64,000 nucleotides of DNA, from contig NZ_FVZC01000008.1 of the NCBI RefSeq assembly GCF_900166585.1, positions 939,713 to 1,003,712 on the forward strand, in the 5' to 3' direction. Below the pieces are notes generated by a model. The model was not told the DNA's origin, ran no database searches, and saw nothing but the letters and a program-made list of their open reading frames with translations. Position 1 is the first letter of the stretch; each line of letters begins with the position of its first letter. This DNA comes from Mesobacillus jeotgali. GTDB taxonomy: Bacteria > Bacillota > Bacilli > Bacillales > Cytobacillaceae. Positions 61,246 through 64,000 of the stretch are shown here, piece after piece. The translations under genes were made by a program, and so were the position numbers.

Positions 61246-62160
61246 ATGGACACACCAAGAGTAAATCCCTATATGGCAGTTGCAATCGGCGTAGTTGCTG
61301 TATCGACTTCTGCCATTCTGGTAAAAGTTTCATCAGCGCCGTCCGGTGTCATTGCGTTTTATAGATTATTCTTTTCTGTACTATTCATGCTGCCGGTATT
61401 TCTAATAAAGTATGTTTCAGAACTTCGTCTTATTACGAAACGAGATTGGGTATTCTCAGGGATTGCCGGTATATTTCTGGCCTTTCACTTTATCCTCTGG
61501 TTCGAATCTCTAAACTATACTTCAGTTGCAAGTTCCACCGTGCTGGTGACACTTCAGCCGCTGTTCGCATTTATTGGGGCATATTTTTTCTTTAAAGAAC
61601 GAGTGTCAGTCAAAGCAATTATAAGCGGGGTAATTGCAATCGGCGGAAGCGTCATTATCAGCTGGGGCGATTTTAAAATTAGTGGAAGTGCTCTGTTTGG
61701 AGATTTCTTGGCCATTGTCGCATGTGCCTTAGTAACCGTATATCTTTTATTTGGCCAAACTGTGAGGAAGAGGATGTCCTTAATCACCTATACTTTCATC
61801 GTCTATAGCATCAGTTCCATCACATTGTTTTTCTATGTGATAGCGGTCGGTGATTCCTTCTATCCATATCCCGCAGGTGATTGGGTTTACTTTATTCTTC
61901 TTGCATTGATCCCGACATTGCTTGGCCATACCCTGTTCAACTGGTCCATCAAGTGGATCAGTGCTTCAGTTATTTCAATGGCCATTTTGTTTGAACCAGT
62001 AGGAGCAACTGTTTTGGCTTTCTACCTCCTTGGCGAAAAAGTCATTTTGACCCAAATAATCGGTGGGCTGATTGTTATTGCAGGTATAACTTTATTTTTA
62101 GTGGATGAAAGAAGAATGAAGCTCAAAAATCAGGCAGAGATAAAATCGATTTCTGGATAG
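61246..62160 (+). CDS. EamA/DMT-family permease
   Basis: The 304-residue ten-helix drug/metabolite transporter has two EamA repeats (about 10-145 and 155-292), e.g. VAVSTSAILVKVSSAP and GGLIVIAGITLFLVDERR. The start ATG 61246 has AAGGAG seven bases upstream, while ATG 61240 would be too close. The substrate is unknown. It may be co-transcribed with the acetyltransferases that follow within 15 bases. Confidence 0.88.
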   Translation: MDTPRVNPYMAVAIGVVAVSTSAILVKVSSAPSGVIAFYRLFFSVLFMLPVFLIKYVSELRLITKRDWVFSGIAGIFLAFHFILWFESLNYTSVASSTVLVTLQPLFAFIGAYFFFKERVSVKAIISGVIAIGGSVIISWGDFKISGSALFGDFLAIVACALVTVYLLFGQTVRKRMSLITYTFIVYSISSITLFFYVIAVGDSFYPYPAGDWVYFILLALIPTLLGHTLFNWSIKWISASVISMAILFEPVGATVLAFYLLGEKVILTQIIGGLIVIAGITLFLVDERRMKLKNQAEIKSISG

Positions 62161-62174
62161 GGAAGTGATTGGAG

Positions 62175-62723
62175 TTGAAGGTCAGAAAAGCTGCGATAGA
62201 AGATTCAGCTGCAATAGCAGGGGTGCATATAAAAAGCTGGAAAGAAACTTATCAAGGGTTAGTTAGCCAAGAATATCTTGATTCTCTAAAGGTAGAGGAC
62301 CGTCAACCTCTATGGGAAAAGAGTCTTACGGAAACTCCCGATAAATCCCCTGTGTTTGTAGCTGTTAATCCTGAAGGAGAAATAGTGGGGTTTGCATCCT
62401 TTGGGAAAGAGCGAACAGGCAAATTCCATGCTGATGGCGAGCTATATGCCATCTACATCCTGAAAAAGTACCAACGAAAACGGATCGGTTTAAAGCTTCT
62501 TGAAGTGGGATTAGAGGAAATGTTAAGGCAAAAATATGGTTCCATGCTCGTGTGGGTCCTTAACGACAATGAAAGCCGCAAGTTTTATGAAAGTCTCCAA
62601 CCGGAAAAGGCAGGAGAAGAGAAGATTGAAATTGCAGGAAAAGAATTTGCCGAATCGGCATATGTATGGAAGGATTCAAAATTACTGCATAAGACAGTAA
62701 AAGAAAAAACAATGAGGGGATAG
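62175..62723 (+). CDS. GNAT-family N-acetyltransferase
   Basis: This CoA-dependent acetyltransferase has about 182 residues. The acyl-CoA loop is YQRKRIGLKLLEVGL (about 98-112), and the opening VRKAAIEDSAAIAGVHIKSW is a typical GNAT start. TTG 62175 is chosen (GGAAG nine bases before); TTG 62169 is also in frame but very close to the site. The substrate is unknown. Just after the EamA gene and followed at four bases by another GNAT gene. Confidence 0.85.
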   Translation: MKVRKAAIEDSAAIAGVHIKSWKETYQGLVSQEYLDSLKVEDRQPLWEKSLTETPDKSPVFVAVNPEGEIVGFASFGKERTGKFHADGELYAIYILKKYQRKRIGLKLLEVGLEEMLRQKYGSMLVWVLNDNESRKFYESLQPEKAGEEKIEIAGKEFAESAYVWKDSKLLHKTVKEKTMRG

Positions 62724-62727
62724 ATAA

Positions 62728-63282
62728 ATGGGGTTGGAGAATGTCTTTGAACAGTTTCCTTTGTTGGAAACAGAAAGGTTTTCTTTAAGGGAGTTAAAAA
62801 CAGAAGATGCCCCACATTTATTCGGTTATTTTTCACAGGATATTGTGACCAAATATTATAATTTGGAGAATTTTACTGAAGAACAGCAGGCCTTTGATCT
62901 GATAAATAAGTTCAGCCAGGGCTTTATAGAGAAACGACAGATTCGGTGGGGAGCTGAACTAAAAGATACAGGCAAGGTTGTGGGGACGTGCGGTTTCCAT
63001 GCTATCGACATAAAACACTTCAAAGCTGAAATTGGGTACGAACTTCATCCTGATTACTGGGGCAAAGGGATGATGCCGGAGATTACGAAAGCAATATTGA
63101 GATTTGGATTTGGGACAATGGGGTTAAATCGGATAGAAGCATTGTATCATCCAAACAATGAACAATCGTGGAATGTGCTGAAGAAAAGTGGATTTGAATA
63201 TGAAGGAACGCTCAGAAAGCGATGGCTGGATAAAGGTAAGTTTGTGGACGCAGCTATCGCATCTATTATTAAAATCCCCTGA
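62728..63282 (+). CDS. RimJ/RimL-type GNAT acetyltransferase
   Basis: The 184-residue acetyltransferase is of the ribosomal-protein-type GNAT group: LETERFSLRELKTEDAPHLF opening, IGYELHPDYWGKGMMPEIT (about 93-111) around the CoA site, and GLNRIEALYHPNNEQSWNVL. GAGGGGA precedes ATG 62728. The substrate may be an N-terminal amino group or a small amine. A hairpin terminator overlaps the stop region. Confidence 0.9.
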   Translation: MGLENVFEQFPLLETERFSLRELKTEDAPHLFGYFSQDIVTKYYNLENFTEEQQAFDLINKFSQGFIEKRQIRWGAELKDTGKVVGTCGFHAIDIKHFKAEIGYELHPDYWGKGMMPEITKAILRFGFGTMGLNRIEALYHPNNEQSWNVLKKSGFEYEGTLRKRWLDKGKFVDAAIASIIKIP

Positions 63283-63297
63283 GAAGGGGATTTTTTA
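63270..63297. terminator. Terminator between acetyltransferase and small membrane gene
   Basis: The stem AAAATCCCC / GGGGATTTT, loop TGAGAA, T run on plus and A/T on minus, serves both convergent genes. Confidence 0.88.
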
Positions 63298-63480
63298 AAT
63301 GAATAGGTAAGTGAACCTTGAAAATAGCAGTGCACAAATTATGGAGAACATGAATGTTCCTCCTTGGACTCTTCCTTCTGTGTTGGCAATTTTTATAGCT
63401 TCGATATAGGCAACACTGAATAAAAAGATGGCCATCAGTAGTGAAAGGTAAAGTGCGACTGATTGCAGCAAATGAATCAC
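63295..63480 (-). CDS. Small membrane protein, ~58-61 aa, two helices
   Basis: The minus-strand frame encodes a peptide with two hydrophobic spans (about 5-28 ALYLSLLMAIFLFSVAYIE; about 42-58 MFSIICALLFSRFTYLF) joined by a polar loop, NTEGRVQGG. The start could be GTG 63480 or TTG 63471, the latter five bases after GGGGTG. A shared terminator follows the stop. Family is not recognised. The membrane pattern and terminator favour a real gene. Confidence 0.55.
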   Translation of the reverse strand: MIHLLQSVALYLSLLMAIFLFSVAYIEAIKIANTEGRVQGGTFMFSIICALLFSRFTYLFI

Positions 63481-63613
63481 CCCGGTTATTTAGTTTGTCC
63501 ACAGCATTATATGAGCCCTATCAAAAAAGTATTAATAAAAACATATTTAATAAGAAGAAATCGCTAAAACCATACTAATTCTTTTGCAGTTAAAAATTCT
63601 TTTTAAAATTATA

Positions 63614-63642
63614 TTGCAAACATATTTTATCCATGGTATATT
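63614..63642 (+). promoter_or_regulatory. rRNA operon promoter P1
   Basis: TTGCAA, 17-bp spacer, TATATT, followed by AATCTCGCTTCAG. Confidence 0.75.
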
Positions 63643-63721
63643 TAATCTCGCTTCAGAAAAACAATGCTGAGTTGACAACAACAACATCGCTTTTAGTGAA
63701 AAACAAAAACGAAAAATGATG

Positions 63722-63750
63722 TTGACAATAACAAAACAGCATGGTATATT
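63722..63750 (+). promoter_or_regulatory. rRNA operon promoter P2
   Basis: TTGACA, 17-bp spacer, TATATT, the strongest promoter match in the window. Both P1 and P2 share GGTATATT(A) at the -10 and a downstream TCGCTTC, the usual tandem rrn arrangement. Confidence 0.88.
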
Positions 63751-63785
63751 AATAAAGTCGCTTCTGGGCGACGAACTGAACAACT

Positions 63786-63800
63786 TGCTCTTTGAAAACT
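63786..63800 (+). promoter_or_regulatory. rrn boxA antitermination element
   Basis: TGCTCTTTGAAAACT matches the boxA region found before Bacillus 16S genes, bound by Nus factors. Confidence 0.8.
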
Positions 63801-63895
63801 AAACAAACAAGCGTCAACAAACAATAAATTATCATGGCTTCTATTATAGAAGAACATGAGCCAACGTTTTAAATTATGAGCTAACTCATAACTCT

Positions 63896-64000
63896 TTTTT
63901 GGAGAGTTTGATCCTGGCTCAGGACGAACGCTGGCGGCGTGCCTAATACATGCAAGTCGAGCGGATCTTCATTAGCTTGCTTTTGAAGATCAGCGGCGGA
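63896..64000 (+). rRNA. 16S ribosomal RNA, 5' end only
   Basis: AGAGTTTGATCCTGGCTCAG (63903-63922) is the universal 5' primer site, base 8 of the mature RNA, which puts the mature 5' end at about 63896. V1 sequence GCGGATCTTCATTAGCTTGC follows. The gene runs off the window. The sequence fits Bacillaceae. Confidence 0.98.

Noticed and set aside
63547..63783. Minus-strand frame of 78 codons over the rRNA promoter region.
   Set aside because: It runs through both rrn promoters and has no ribosome site; a chance frame.

Overview
The window comes from a low-GC, endospore-forming Gram-positive bacterium of the family Bacillaceae. The evidence is a gerA-type germinant receptor operon, a Spo0E-like phosphatase, T-box and lysine riboswitch leaders, Shine-Dalgarno-rich starts with frequent TTG/GTG, SigA promoters, and the first ~105 bases of a 16S rRNA gene at the right edge. 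The 16S start and the overall gene style fit the Mesobacillus/Cytobacillus/Bacillus group; I cannot place the species.

Layout. 1-3.1 kb: an OpuC/EgtU-like ABC transporter (left gene cut by the edge), then a 35-aa membrane protein diverging from a MarR regulator. 3.1-9.5 kb: a frameshifted polysaccharide deacetylase, then a C4-dicarboxylate/malate module (two-component system, DctP symporter, malic enzyme). 9.6-15.2 kb: nitronate monooxygenase, a decayed glycosidase, an MFS efflux pump, an interspersed GC-rich repeat, an M20 amidohydrolase and a TRIC-type channel. 15.4-18.7 kb: pseudouridine catabolism (psuK, psuG) with a divergent HTH-kinase. 18.9-19.9 kb: a deletion scar joining two gene fragments. 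20-26 kb: a GreA-like protein, an EamA permease, and a sigma-54-controlled EutH/M24 peptidase module with its own activator. 26.5-32.1 kb: two polar amino-acid ABC operons, an Art-type one and one led by a lysine riboswitch. 32.2-38.5 kb: DinB, a quinone-oxidoreductase-like enzyme, and a ring-cleavage/quinone-stress cluster next to an XRE-cupin regulator. 38.6-40.4 kb: a chemoreceptor with a SigD-type promoter. 40.8-48.2 kb: ilvED and ilvBNCA, each led by an isoleucine-type T-box. 48.4-48.9 kb: nine tandem 52-bp hairpin repeats. 48.9-52.9 kb: HrtBA/HssRS-like heme efflux and sensing. 53-63.5 kb: gene relics, a membrane protein with a masked ribosome binding site, gerA, a broken SDR gene, Spo0E, tRNA-Ala, MgtC, EamA and two acetyltransferases. 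63.6-64 kb: rRNA operon promoters and the 16S start.

How the genes work together. Much of the window is nutrient sensing and uptake with local control: malate (kinase/regulator, symporter, malic enzyme, cre site), lysine (riboswitch and ABC transporter), isoleucine (two T-boxes sensing AUC and AUU), heme (two-component system and direct repeat) and an unknown substrate (sigma-54 activator, EutH-like permease, peptidase). The most unusual items are the orphan EutH/M24 sigma-54 module, the 52-bp hairpin array with a compensatory base change, the masked ribosome binding site at 53.7 kb, the 35-aa membrane protein with its own terminator, and an HTH-kinase with an altered catalytic motif. Two genes (deacetylase, gerAB) are broken at seven-base A/T runs, which could be sequencing error, decay or phase variation.
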